From Candidatus Peribacteria bacterium (lineage in GTDB: Bacteria > Patescibacteriota > Gracilibacteria > UBA1369 > LOWO2-01-FULL-3): a stretch of DNA of 53,577 bases. Under the pieces are notes generated by a model that ran no database searches, was not told where the DNA came from, and saw nothing but the letters and a program-made list of their open reading frames with translations. How positions within the stretch are numbered: position 1 is the first letter of the stretch; each line of letters opens with the position of its first letter. Both the position numbers and the translations under genes were made by a program. The DNA lies in contig CALRGJ010000009.1 of NCBI GenBank assembly GCA_943357285.1, positions 1-53,577 of the forward strand. The letters are read 5' to 3'. This document shows, in pieces, positions 38,259 through 45,375 of the stretch.

Positions 38259-39782
38259 TTAGGCTGTTTTTTTATCTGTATTGGTTGTTGGCGGTTCTTT
38301 TGAACAAAGCTCGTATTTGTCTTTGGCGTTTTTTGCACCAATATTCAATACGTCAAAAGCTCTAGCCAAAGTATAAATTTCCTTTGGATTAACTTTTTCA
38401 AAAGATTCTTTAATAGCAGCATAGTCATAAGTTTCATAACTATCTTTTTTTGGTTTTTTATCTGCAATTTTCACATCCAAGTATGCTATGAATTGGGAAG
38501 GAGTTAGTAGTTGAGAAACCTTACTAATATCAGGTTCCTTTCCTTTAATACTTCTTACAAATTCAAAGAATACTTTTGATCCGGCGTAATCGCTTTGTTT
38601 GAAAAATCTATCCCACTCGGAATTGTTTTTAACTTCTCTTCTCAAATCTGCTGATGCCTCCTGTTCAGGTTTACTACCATGAAAGAGTTGATCCAAAGTT
38701 TTATCACTTTCTATCATCTTAATTGCAGCATATGTACCTATTGCTAGTGAAGATTGACGGTTTAAAAGACGTTTCACAGCTACTCCAAAACCCCTAAATT
38801 TTCCTCCTTGCCATGCACCGGCCACAAAGTTACCAATAACCGTAAATCCGGCACCAAATTTTACAAAAGTCATAAGAGCATTACGAATATTAATCATATT
38901 TCCGGCGGCATTTTCAGTACCATAGGGAATCATTCCCAATTTGGCCGCTTCCATCTTGAAATCATTCTGACCTTGCCATGCGAGATCTTGAGCTTTTACC
39001 TCATCATCGGAATATTTTTTTGATGGATTTAGAATTTTTAATTCAGCTGAAGAAAATACCCCCATGCAATTACCTTTTACTAAAAAGGCTTCTACTTTAT
39101 CCTTAGGTTTTCCTTTGATGTAATCCTTTGCCACACTGATTCGTGTGTCTTTATCCATGAAAGAAAAAATACTCCAAATGTATGTCATCACTACGCTATC
39201 AGCTTTATCAAAATCGGATTTCAGATATTTCAGAATTGTTATCTTAGCTTGATTTCCCGCTTCAGATAGAGAGGAACTCTTTCCCCTAGGCCCTACGGCA
39301 AACAACATTGCTTCTTCAATCTCAGTAAAGTTTTTCTCAAGAAATAAATCTATAAACTTACTAGCTTTACGATTTTGGTCATTCACCATTTTTGTCAGAG
39401 CTTCAGCATTTAAACCACCTTCCTTAGCCATTGTATTGATATAGGAAGTTGCTGCATCCAAGGCCCTAGTAAGGCGTTTGCCATATTCTTCAACTTTTGG
39501 CTGATCAAGCATTCCTCCCTCTTGATTTAAAATATCCGCTTCTACCTCTTTACCTAATTGCTGCAAAGGCAATTTCAAAATACGTGCAGTGACAGATTTC
39601 TCAAAATTTGCCAATGGAGTACGGATTTTTCTCTCAGCTTCGTCATAAGCAGCATCTACATCTCCCACAGCTTGAGCAGTGCGTTCTCTCCAGTTTTGTA
39701 ACTGTTCCTCTGCATTTTTCAATTTAGGTTCATTGAGCTTTTTTTCAGGCTCTTTTTCTGGTTGTTTCTCTGGATTAGTCAT
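38259..39782 (-). CDS. Helical protein of unknown function in VirB6-like cluster
   Basis: 507 codons. The first 40 residues are Lys/Glu/Pro-rich. The rest is mostly helical, with a hydrophobic stretch near residues 300-350 (FVKFGAGFTVIGNFVAGAW) that may touch or cross the membrane. There is no signal peptide. It is 3 nt upstream of the next gene and 2 nt downstream of the previous one, so it belongs to a tight operon with the membrane proteins. No domain recognised. Confidence 0.75.
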   Translation of the reverse strand: MTNPEKQPEKEPEKKLNEPKLKNAEEQLQNWRERTAQAVGDVDAAYDEAERKIRTPLANFEKSVTARILKLPLQQLGKEVEADILNQEGGMLDQPKVEEYGKRLTRALDAATSYINTMAKEGGLNAEALTKMVNDQNRKASKFIDLFLEKNFTEIEEAMLFAVGPRGKSSSLSEAGNQAKITILKYLKSDFDKADSVVMTYIWSIFSFMDKDTRISVAKDYIKGKPKDKVEAFLVKGNCMGVFSSAELKILNPSKKYSDDEVKAQDLAWQGQNDFKMEAAKLGMIPYGTENAAGNMINIRNALMTFVKFGAGFTVIGNFVAGAWQGGKFRGFGVAVKRLLNRQSSLAIGTYAAIKMIESDKTLDQLFHGSKPEQEASADLRREVKNNSEWDRFFKQSDYAGSKVFFEFVRSIKGKEPDISKVSQLLTPSQFIAYLDVKIADKKPKKDSYETYDYAAIKESFEKVNPKEIYTLARAFDVLNIGAKNAKDKYELCSKEPPTTNTDKKTA

Positions 39783-39784
39783 AT

Positions 39785-40360
39785 TTAAATTTTAAATAAT
39801 CTTAAAAGAATATCGCTTAATTTTTCAGATTGCCCCTCAAGTTCTGGAATTTTTGTCATCAAAAACTCGCGAACTTCCGCGGGAGACTGATTACCAAGCT
39901 GAATAGTAATATCATCAATTACCTGACCATTTACACGAATATTCAAGGTAGCCAAATAAGGAGGATCATATAAAAGCCAGAAAGATCTGATCTGACTATA
40001 AGCATATTTGCGATAACCAACCTTAATACCAATATCGGAAATTTTAATATCAATCGCTTTAGGACGCTGTAAGTGAACCACTGTATAAGCAGTGGCCAAA
40101 GCGGCTACAGCAAGAGAAAAAGTCCATGCATCAAAATAAATTCCACCAATAATACTAGCTAATATAATGATTCCCATTACCACTTTCCATGTAGGACCAC
40201 GCTCGTGAATAACAGCTTCAGATGCATTCCAATAAATCTGGGCGTCGTCATAGGCAGAAAGAGTGTTTCTGATCTGATCAATTTGGCGCTTTCTTACTTC
40301 TCTTTTTTGCGCTCTTTTTAATCGATGCTGCTGATATTTTGTTTTTATTTTGTGAAGCAT
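39785..40360 (-). CDS. Small membrane protein with two TM helices and PH-like domain
   Basis: 191 codons. A basic N-terminal helix (residues 1-35, KRAQKREVRKRQ) is followed by two adjacent hydrophobic helices near residues 60-95 (VVMGIIILASIIGGIYF and FSLAVAALATAYTVV). A beta-rich C-terminal domain (KISDIGIKVGYRKYAYSQIR, then FWLLYD) looks like a bacterial PH-type domain. It is the first gene of the VirB6-like cluster, 92 nt after rpsR and beyond that operon's terminator, so it probably has its own promoter. Function unknown. Confidence 0.75.
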   Translation of the reverse strand: MLHKIKTKYQQHRLKRAQKREVRKRQIDQIRNTLSAYDDAQIYWNASEAVIHERGPTWKVVMGIIILASIIGGIYFDAWTFSLAVAALATAYTVVHLQRPKAIDIKISDIGIKVGYRKYAYSQIRSFWLLYDPPYLATLNIRVNGQVIDDITIQLGNQSPAEVREFLMTKIPELEGQSEKLSDILLRLFKI

Positions 40361-40390
40361 TTTTGTTTTTTAAATCTCATTACTATACCA

Positions 40391-40417
40391 TAAAAAGACC
40401 CTCTTTTGAAGGGTCTT
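40391..40417 (-). terminator. Terminator of the rpsF-ssb-rpsR operon
   Basis: On the minus strand an 8-bp stem AAGACCCT/AGGGTCTT with a 7-nt loop runs into TTTTT. It separates the ribosomal operon from the following membrane-protein cluster. Confidence 0.8.
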
Positions 40418-40452
40418 AGTACAAATCTGTGGACAAACTATTGAATGATTTT

Positions 40453-40665
40453 CTACTTCGTGTGTGGAACTAGAGCCATGAAACGAGCATTTTTGATAGC
40501 CTGAGCTATTCTCTTTTGGTGTTTCATGCAATTTCCGTTGTAGTATCTTGGAACGATCTTGAAATACTGAGTTGTGTATTTGCGCAAAACTGTAAGATTT
40601 TTGTAATCAATCTGATCCATCTGATCAATACAGCATTGGCATTTTCTTCCTTTGTAACTTGGCAT
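40453..40665 (-). CDS. rpsR: Ribosomal protein bS18
   Basis: 70 codons, normal bS18 length. It is a small-subunit platform protein that pairs with bS6 and binds 16S rRNA. Visible are CQCCIDQMDQIDYKN at the N-terminus, LRKYTTQYFKIVPRYYNGNC in the core, and the basic helix HQKRIAQAIKNARFMALVP. The cysteines (CQCC, and C46) suggest a zinc-binding form. It is the third gene of the classic rpsF-ssb-rpsR operon, 18 nt after ssb. Confidence 0.96.
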   Translation of the reverse strand: MPSYKGRKCQCCIDQMDQIDYKNLTVLRKYTTQYFKIVPRYYNGNCMKHQKRIAQAIKNARFMALVPHTK

Positions 40666-40683
40666 AATAAATTAGATTAAAAT

Positions 40684-41121
40684 TTAGAACATATTTTCAG
40701 CACTGCCTTCTCCCGCTTCGTCAGGATAAGCATCCATTCCGGCAGATTCTGCCTCAGGCTCTGGTAGGACTGCTGAATCGTCTCCACCTGAACGTTTTTC
40801 CAACATAATCATATCTTGTAGAACGATTTCTGTACGGAAACGTTTTTCGCCGTTTTCGGCTTCCCAGCTTCTGGTCTTTAAATAACCTTCTAGGTAAACC
40901 AACTTTCCTTTTCTGAGATATTGGTGGCAAATTTCGGCCAAACGAGCCCAAGCTACCACTTCATGAAATTCTGTAGATTTTTTCTTATCTTGAGCAGTTG
41001 TTACCCATTCGCGGTTAGTAGCGATGCCAAATGTAGCAACAGCCTGACCACTCTGAGTCTGCTTTAATTCAGGATCTCTAGTCAAATTTCCGATAATAAT
41101 TACTTTGTTTACTGATCTCAT
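40684..41121 (-). CDS. ssb: Single-stranded DNA-binding protein
   Basis: 145 codons. One OB-fold at residues 1-108 (MRSVNKVIIIGNLTRDPELK, and FHEVVAWARLAEICHQYLRKG, and LVYLEGYLKTRSW). It coats single-stranded DNA during replication and repair. The acidic C-terminal tail is short and ends AENMF rather than the common DDDIPF tip, keeping the terminal Phe that docks partner proteins in other bacteria. It lies between rpsF (9 nt) and rpsR (18 nt). Confidence 0.96.
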   Translation of the reverse strand: MRSVNKVIIIGNLTRDPELKQTQSGQAVATFGIATNREWVTTAQDKKKSTEFHEVVAWARLAEICHQYLRKGKLVYLEGYLKTRSWEAENGEKRFRTEIVLQDMIMLEKRSGGDDSAVLPEPEAESAGMDAYPDEAGEGSAENMF

Positions 41122-41130
41122 AATTTAGAA

Positions 41131-41802
41131 TTATAGAGTGATATCTGGATCATCGATGATGCTCTTCAATTTAGCGTCAACTTCTTCAAGCTTTACTTTT
41201 GAAGGAGCTGCTTTCTTTGTCTTTTTCTCAACCTTCTTTGGCTCTTCTACTGCCACTTCAGCCTTTTTGACTTCGCCTCGCGGCGCGCTCTGCTGAGCGT
41301 CTGGCTTTGCAGCTGGAGTATAAGTCTTTGTTTCAGGTTTTCCTTTTCTCTCAGATTTTTCGAATCTTGGAGTTCTTGGGCCTGGACCAGACTGGTTCTT
41401 CTTAGCTTCTTTTTCGCGCTTAGCTTCTTCCTTTAAAGCCTGAGCTTTTTCTTCTTCTTCTTGGTATTCAGCAAAAGTTCTGAATACGAACTTGAGTGGT
41501 AACTTAGTGATTAGTGAGCGAACAACAGTTGGGTTAATAACCAATGCTCTCTGCATTTCACCTAACTTGAGTGTATCAAGTGAAAAACTAAGGATATAAT
41601 AGTATCCTTTGTCTTGTTTCTTGATGCGATATGACATATCGCGAATACCCCAAGCGTCTTCGTTCAATACCTCTCCTCCATTAGAAGAGATGTATTTTCT
41701 GAGCTCGTCGAGCTCCTTATTAATGGCTGCTTCCCCAATATCATGGAGGAAAATTACCATTAATTCATAATTTTGTACTGTTAGTACAGATGTGTCTCCC
41801 AT
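41131..41802 (-). CDS. rpsF: Ribosomal protein bS6 with long C-terminal extension
   Basis: 223 codons. Residues about 9-105 are the bS6 fold (VQNYELMVIFLHDIGEAA, and YRIKKQDKGYYYILSF, and RALVINPTVVRSLITKLPLK), the bS18 partner in the 30S platform. Residues 110-223 are an added tail rich in Lys, Ala, Glu and Pro (EEEKAQALKEEAKREKEAKK, and VEEPKKVEKKTKKAAPSK), about twice the length of a typical bS6. The tail is probably disordered and could touch rRNA or other proteins. First gene of the operon. Confidence 0.95.
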   Translation of the reverse strand: MGDTSVLTVQNYELMVIFLHDIGEAAINKELDELRKYISSNGGEVLNEDAWGIRDMSYRIKKQDKGYYYILSFSLDTLKLGEMQRALVINPTVVRSLITKLPLKFVFRTFAEYQEEEEKAQALKEEAKREKEAKKNQSGPGPRTPRFEKSERKGKPETKTYTPAAKPDAQQSAPRGEVKKAEVAVEEPKKVEKKTKKAAPSKVKLEEVDAKLKSIIDDPDITL

Positions 41803-42185
41803 AGTTTCTTTGGATTAAGATCTAAAAATATGGATCTAAGCTCTGTTTTAAAGTAAACAAAGCAGAAATTGCAGACGGACATTAACAAAGGGGCCTTCTT
41901 TTGGCAATAGAAAAAGACAATATTACGTCTAGATAGTCAAGTTCTTATTTTTCCCTTCACCTTGGAGTAATCAATTAATCAATCCTTATACTTTGGCTTA
42001 ATTGAGCCAATAAGTCCTCAGAGGCTTGACTTAAATAGATTATTTTGGCAATATGAATCGCGATTTGTCAATGTATGGACCTTGATAGATCCCCGTCTTT
42101 TGGGAGATAATTAGTCCAGTGAATGAAGTACGTCTTGTTTAGGTTGATTTTATAAGGAGTGGTTGATAGTTTTTTAAACACCCGA
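41803..42185. other. Long divergent regulatory region between rpsF and the LysM/M23 gene
   Basis: About 380 bp with no gene. It holds an 8-bp tandem repeat TAATCAAT (41968-41983) and a near-perfect palindrome TTGGCT-TAATTG-AGCCAA (41993-42010). A possible promoter for the peptidase follows, then a foldable leader (stem TGGAC 42076-42080 with GTCCA 42114-42118 enclosing a 6-bp hairpin at 42089-42108), and the only clear Shine-Dalgarno-like AAGGAG I found (42154-42159). Confidence 0.6.
42026..42054 (+). promoter_or_regulatory. Possible promoter of the LysM/M23 gene
   Basis: TTGACT (42026-42031), 17-bp spacer, CAATAT (42049-42054). The -35 is good and the -10 weak. The leader would be over 100 nt and contains the nested hairpin. 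Confidence 0.35.
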
Positions 42186-43403
42186 ATGGAGATTATCGAA
42201 CAGACATTACAGGTAAATGAATTCGCACGTAGAAATAGACACTTAAAGATCTTCTCAAGAGGAGGTCTAGTGAGAATGAATATTGGTTATTTCTTCTCTA
42301 GTGCTCTGAATTCAGTAAAAAAGCTTGTTAATAATCCTGTTTTCATTGTAGCAAAAAAGACCTTGGGAGTGGCCACAACGGCTTTCTCAGGTGTTTTACC
42401 GGTATCTCCTCAAAGAAAACTTCTAGCTCAATCTATATTTATTGCTACTTCAGCTCTTTTCGTAACTTCACTTACCACAGGAGGCACATTCGCCCCTGCT
42501 GATACGGCTTATTCAAGTGATTATCTTTCAACTTACACCTTGCCTGGAGATGTGCTGATAAGTGATGATTCAGGATATTTAGTAAAAGTTAATCCTCCTA
42601 CTGACGAATCAAATAGAATTGGTTTAACAGATTATGCTGTTCATACAGTTTCAAGTGGTGAAACAATGTCTCTTATCGCTAAAAAATATAGCGTAAAAGT
42701 GGAGACTATTATGTGGGAAAACAATGTTTCCAATTCTAATAGCTTAAGAGTGGGACAAAAACTACTAGTTCCTCCTGTTGACGGAGTTAGCTATAAGGTT
42801 TCAAGCGGTGATAACCTAGATAAAATTGCGAAAAAATATAAAATTTCTTCTGATTCTATTATCGCTCAGAACGGACTTGGAAAAGACACTGTATTTAAGG
42901 GTCAAGAATTATTCCTTCCTGGGGCTAAACCAATCGAAGCTCCTAATCTAGTAATTGCTCGTAACCCTACTACAGCAAGAAATTATAGAAGTACTATCAG
43001 CGCTGCTCCTTCTACTTCAAGACCTGACATAGGCAAGATGTTCATTTATCCTACTCTAGGATCAATCACTCAAGGTTTCCGCTCAGGACATTACGCTTTG
43101 GATATTGCTAACCGTGCTATGCCTCCTATCTGGTCTGCAGCCGGTGGTACAGTAACAAAGGCTTCATCCGGTACATGGGGTGGTGGTTACGGTACTCATG
43201 TTATTATCGACCATGGAAATGGAGTGAAGACTCTTTACGGACATATGGATTCACTTAATGTTTCTGAAGGCCAATGGGTTAATCAAGGTGACGTTATCGG
43301 TGTGATGGGTCGCACAGGACGCGTATATGGTGTGACCGGTATACACTTGCACTGGGAGGTTATCATCAACGGCGTGAAGGTAAGCCCAATCGGTTACTAC
43401 TAG
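42186..43403 (+). CDS. LysM-M23 peptidoglycan endopeptidase
   Basis: I start at ATG 42186 (MEIIEQTLQVNEF); an in-frame GTG at 42159 is possible but overlaps the AAGGAG sequence. Numbering from that GTG: a hydrophobic segment near 88-112 (LAQSIFIATSALFVTSL) is an anchor or late signal. Two LysM domains follow, about 160-205 and 211-254 (SSGETMSLIAKKYSVKVE, and SSGDNLDKIAKKYKIS). The M23 domain at 295-414 has all zinc ligands: His311 and Asp315 in GHYALD, plus HLH (396-398), with YGHM His362. It should cut cell-wall cross-bridges during growth or division. The long upstream region suggests tight control. Confidence 0.93.
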   Translation: MEIIEQTLQVNEFARRNRHLKIFSRGGLVRMNIGYFFSSALNSVKKLVNNPVFIVAKKTLGVATTAFSGVLPVSPQRKLLAQSIFIATSALFVTSLTTGGTFAPADTAYSSDYLSTYTLPGDVLISDDSGYLVKVNPPTDESNRIGLTDYAVHTVSSGETMSLIAKKYSVKVETIMWENNVSNSNSLRVGQKLLVPPVDGVSYKVSSGDNLDKIAKKYKISSDSIIAQNGLGKDTVFKGQELFLPGAKPIEAPNLVIARNPTTARNYRSTISAAPSTSRPDIGKMFIYPTLGSITQGFRSGHYALDIANRAMPPIWSAAGGTVTKASSGTWGGGYGTHVIIDHGNGVKTLYGHMDSLNVSEGQWVNQGDVIGVMGRTGRVYGVTGIHLHWEVIINGVKVSPIGYY

Positions 43404-43445
43404 GTATACGGGACACCAACGATTAAGTGACACTTTAATTTTGAT

Positions 43446-43718
43446 ATGAAAACTTTTAAAACTATTTACTTGAGTATCTGGCATTTACCTCGACGCGTAG
43501 GGGCTATTTTTATTTCGGCTTATCAAAAAACTTTATCTCCTGACCATGGATGGTTCAAGAGATTCTATCCATATGGTTACTGTAGGTTTCACCCAACTTG
43601 CTCAGAGTATTCAAAGCAAAGTCTTTTAAAACATGGCTTTGTTTGGGGTTCAATAAAATCTTTCTGGAGGATTTGCAGATGTAATCCATGGAGTAAAGGT
43701 GGTGAGGATAAGCCGTGA
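43446..43718 (+). CDS. yidD: Membrane protein insertion efficiency factor YidD
   Basis: 90 codons. Characteristic features are an amphipathic N-terminal helix, ISAYQKTLSPDHGW, then CRFHPTCSEYSKQSLLKHG and WRICRCNPWSKGGEDKP. YidD assists YidC and the Sec translocon in inserting membrane proteins and sits on the inner face of the membrane. In many bacteria it lies with rpmH-rnpA-yidC; here it is 42 nt downstream of the LysM/M23 gene, an unusual position. Ends with TGA, confirming TGA as stop. Confidence 0.95.
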   Translation: MKTFKTIYLSIWHLPRRVGAIFISAYQKTLSPDHGWFKRFYPYGYCRFHPTCSEYSKQSLLKHGFVWGSIKSFWRICRCNPWSKGGEDKP

Positions 43719-43740
43719 TGTAATTGCTGATCCGATTTGA

Positions 43741-43768
43741 TTGACTTTTAATCCGTTACAATTAGAAT
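43741..43768 (+). promoter_or_regulatory. Promoter of purH
   Basis: TTGACT (43741-43746), 16-bp spacer, TAGAAT (43763-43768). Transcription would start near 43775, which supports the ATG at 43807 rather than the in-frame TTG at 43741. Confidence 0.55.
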
Positions 43769-43806
43769 TCACCAGGGCCGATTCTATCTCAATAATCTCA
43801 AATAAT

Positions 43807-45318
43807 ATGCCGATTCAGCGAGCTTTGATCAGTGTGTCTGACAAAACCGGAATAGTTGATTTAGCAAGGAAGTTAGCTGAAAAAGATGTAGAAATTTTAT
43901 CTACCGGCGGTACCGCTAAGTCTCTCAAGGAGGCTGGAATAAAAGTGGTAGATGTTTCTGAATATACTGGTTTTCCAGAAATGATGGATGGCAGAGTAAA
44001 AACCTTGCATCCTAAAATTCATGGAGGAATTTTGGCGGTTCGCGACAATGCTGAGCATAGAAAACAGGCAGAGGCTGCCGGAATCAAGATGATTGATATG
44101 GTTATTATTAATTTCTATCCATTCCTCCAGAGTCCAAGCATAGAAAATATTGATATTGGTGGGCCAAGCATGGTGAGAAGTGCAGCAAAGAATTTTCAGC
44201 ATGTAACTATCGTTACGAGCCCGGCTGATTATGATGAGGTGATGAATGAAATTGAAAAGGATGGAGAGACTTCTCTTGAAACACGCAGAAAATTAGCGAG
44301 AAAGGCTTTTACAGCTACTAGTAATTATGACTCTGCTATTGAACAATTCTTCAGAGAAATGACTGGAGAACCAGAGCTACTTAAATTGCATTATGAAAAA
44401 GTATCCAGCTTGAGATATGGAGAAAATCCTCATCAGAAAGCCGCTTTCTTCCGTAATCCGGAAAATACAGATGCAAACATTACAAATTCAAAAGTTCTTC
44501 ATGGAAAACAATTATCTTTCAATAATTTAGTTGATGGAGATAGTGCACTAGAGCTTGTGAAGGAATTCAGAGAGCCTACAGCGGTTTTCGTGAAGCATAA
44601 TAACCCATGCGGAGTGGCAAGTGGTGCGACAATCGAGGAAGCCTTCAAAAAGGCTTACGACGTGGATCCAATGTCTGCGTTCGGTTGTATTATTGCTGTG
44701 AATGGAGAAGTGAATGAGGCCGTGGTGGATTACATGAAGGAAAAGAAGATGTTCGTGGAAATGATTATTGCTACAAGTTATGAAGAAAAAGCTTTGAAGA
44801 GATTGATGACTCGTGAAAATTTGAGAATTTTGGAAACGGGAGAGTTGAAATTGGATTTATTGAAAACGGACATTAAAAAAGTGGCTGGAGGACTTCTTAT
44901 TCAGACAAAAGATACTTACGAATTAACACGTGCGGATCTGAAAGTGGTAAGCAAAAAACAGCCAACAGAAGAGGAATTAGACTCTATGCTCTTTGCTACA
45001 AAAGTAGTGAAACATGTGATGTCCAATGCTGTAATTATGGCTAAGAACAACGTGGTAACAGGTATTGGCGCAGGACAGATGTCACGCGTAGATAGTGTGT
45101 TTATCGCGAGCAATAAGGGTGGTGAAAACATCAAAGGATCAGTAATGTCGTCTGATGCATTCTTCCCTTTCCCAGACGCAGTAGAAATGGCTGTGAAGGC
45201 TGGTGTGACTGGAATTATTCATCCAGGTGGATCTGTGAACGATGACAAAGTAATAGAAGTCGCTGATAAACTTGGTATCACGATGGTGGTGACAGGAAGA
45301 AGATATTTTAGACATTAA
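43807..45318 (+). CDS. purH: Bifunctional AICAR formyltransferase/IMP cyclohydrolase
   Basis: 503 codons from ATG 43807 (MPIQRALISVSDKTG). PurH carries out the last two steps of purine synthesis: folate-dependent formylation of AICAR and ring closure to IMP. The N-terminal cyclohydrolase (MGS-like) domain has LISVSDKTGIVDLA, ILSTGGTAKSL and DGRVKTLHPKIHGG. The C-terminal transformylase has LRYGENPHQKAAFFR, VKHNNPCGVASG (catalytic Lys-His region), DPMSAFGCIIA and FFPFPDAVEMA, ending GRRYFRH. Both halves look complete, which matters because PurP-type enzymes for the same formylation step are encoded about 5 kb away. Confidence 0.96.
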   Translation: MPIQRALISVSDKTGIVDLARKLAEKDVEILSTGGTAKSLKEAGIKVVDVSEYTGFPEMMDGRVKTLHPKIHGGILAVRDNAEHRKQAEAAGIKMIDMVIINFYPFLQSPSIENIDIGGPSMVRSAAKNFQHVTIVTSPADYDEVMNEIEKDGETSLETRRKLARKAFTATSNYDSAIEQFFREMTGEPELLKLHYEKVSSLRYGENPHQKAAFFRNPENTDANITNSKVLHGKQLSFNNLVDGDSALELVKEFREPTAVFVKHNNPCGVASGATIEEAFKKAYDVDPMSAFGCIIAVNGEVNEAVVDYMKEKKMFVEMIIATSYEEKALKRLMTRENLRILETGELKLDLLKTDIKKVAGGLLIQTKDTYELTRADLKVVSKKQPTEEELDSMLFATKVVKHVMSNAVIMAKNNVVTGIGAGQMSRVDSVFIASNKGGENIKGSVMSSDAFFPFPDAVEMAVKAGVTGIIHPGGSVNDDKVIEVADKLGITMVVTGRRYFRH

Positions 45319-45333
45319 AATTCAGACTAAATT

Positions 45334-45366
45334 AAAAAGATCCTCCATAAACGAAGGATCTTTTTT
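45334..45366. terminator. Bidirectional terminator between purH and the PKD/SLH gene
   Basis: Stem AAGATCCT/AGGATCTT with A-tract before and TTTTTT after, loop about 10 nt. It ends both converging genes. Confidence 0.85.
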
Positions 45367-45375
45367 CTATGAGTA

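Noticed and set aside
43741-43806. Extended PurH start
   Set aside because: The extra residues are not PurH-like and the -35 and -10 elements lie inside this stretch.
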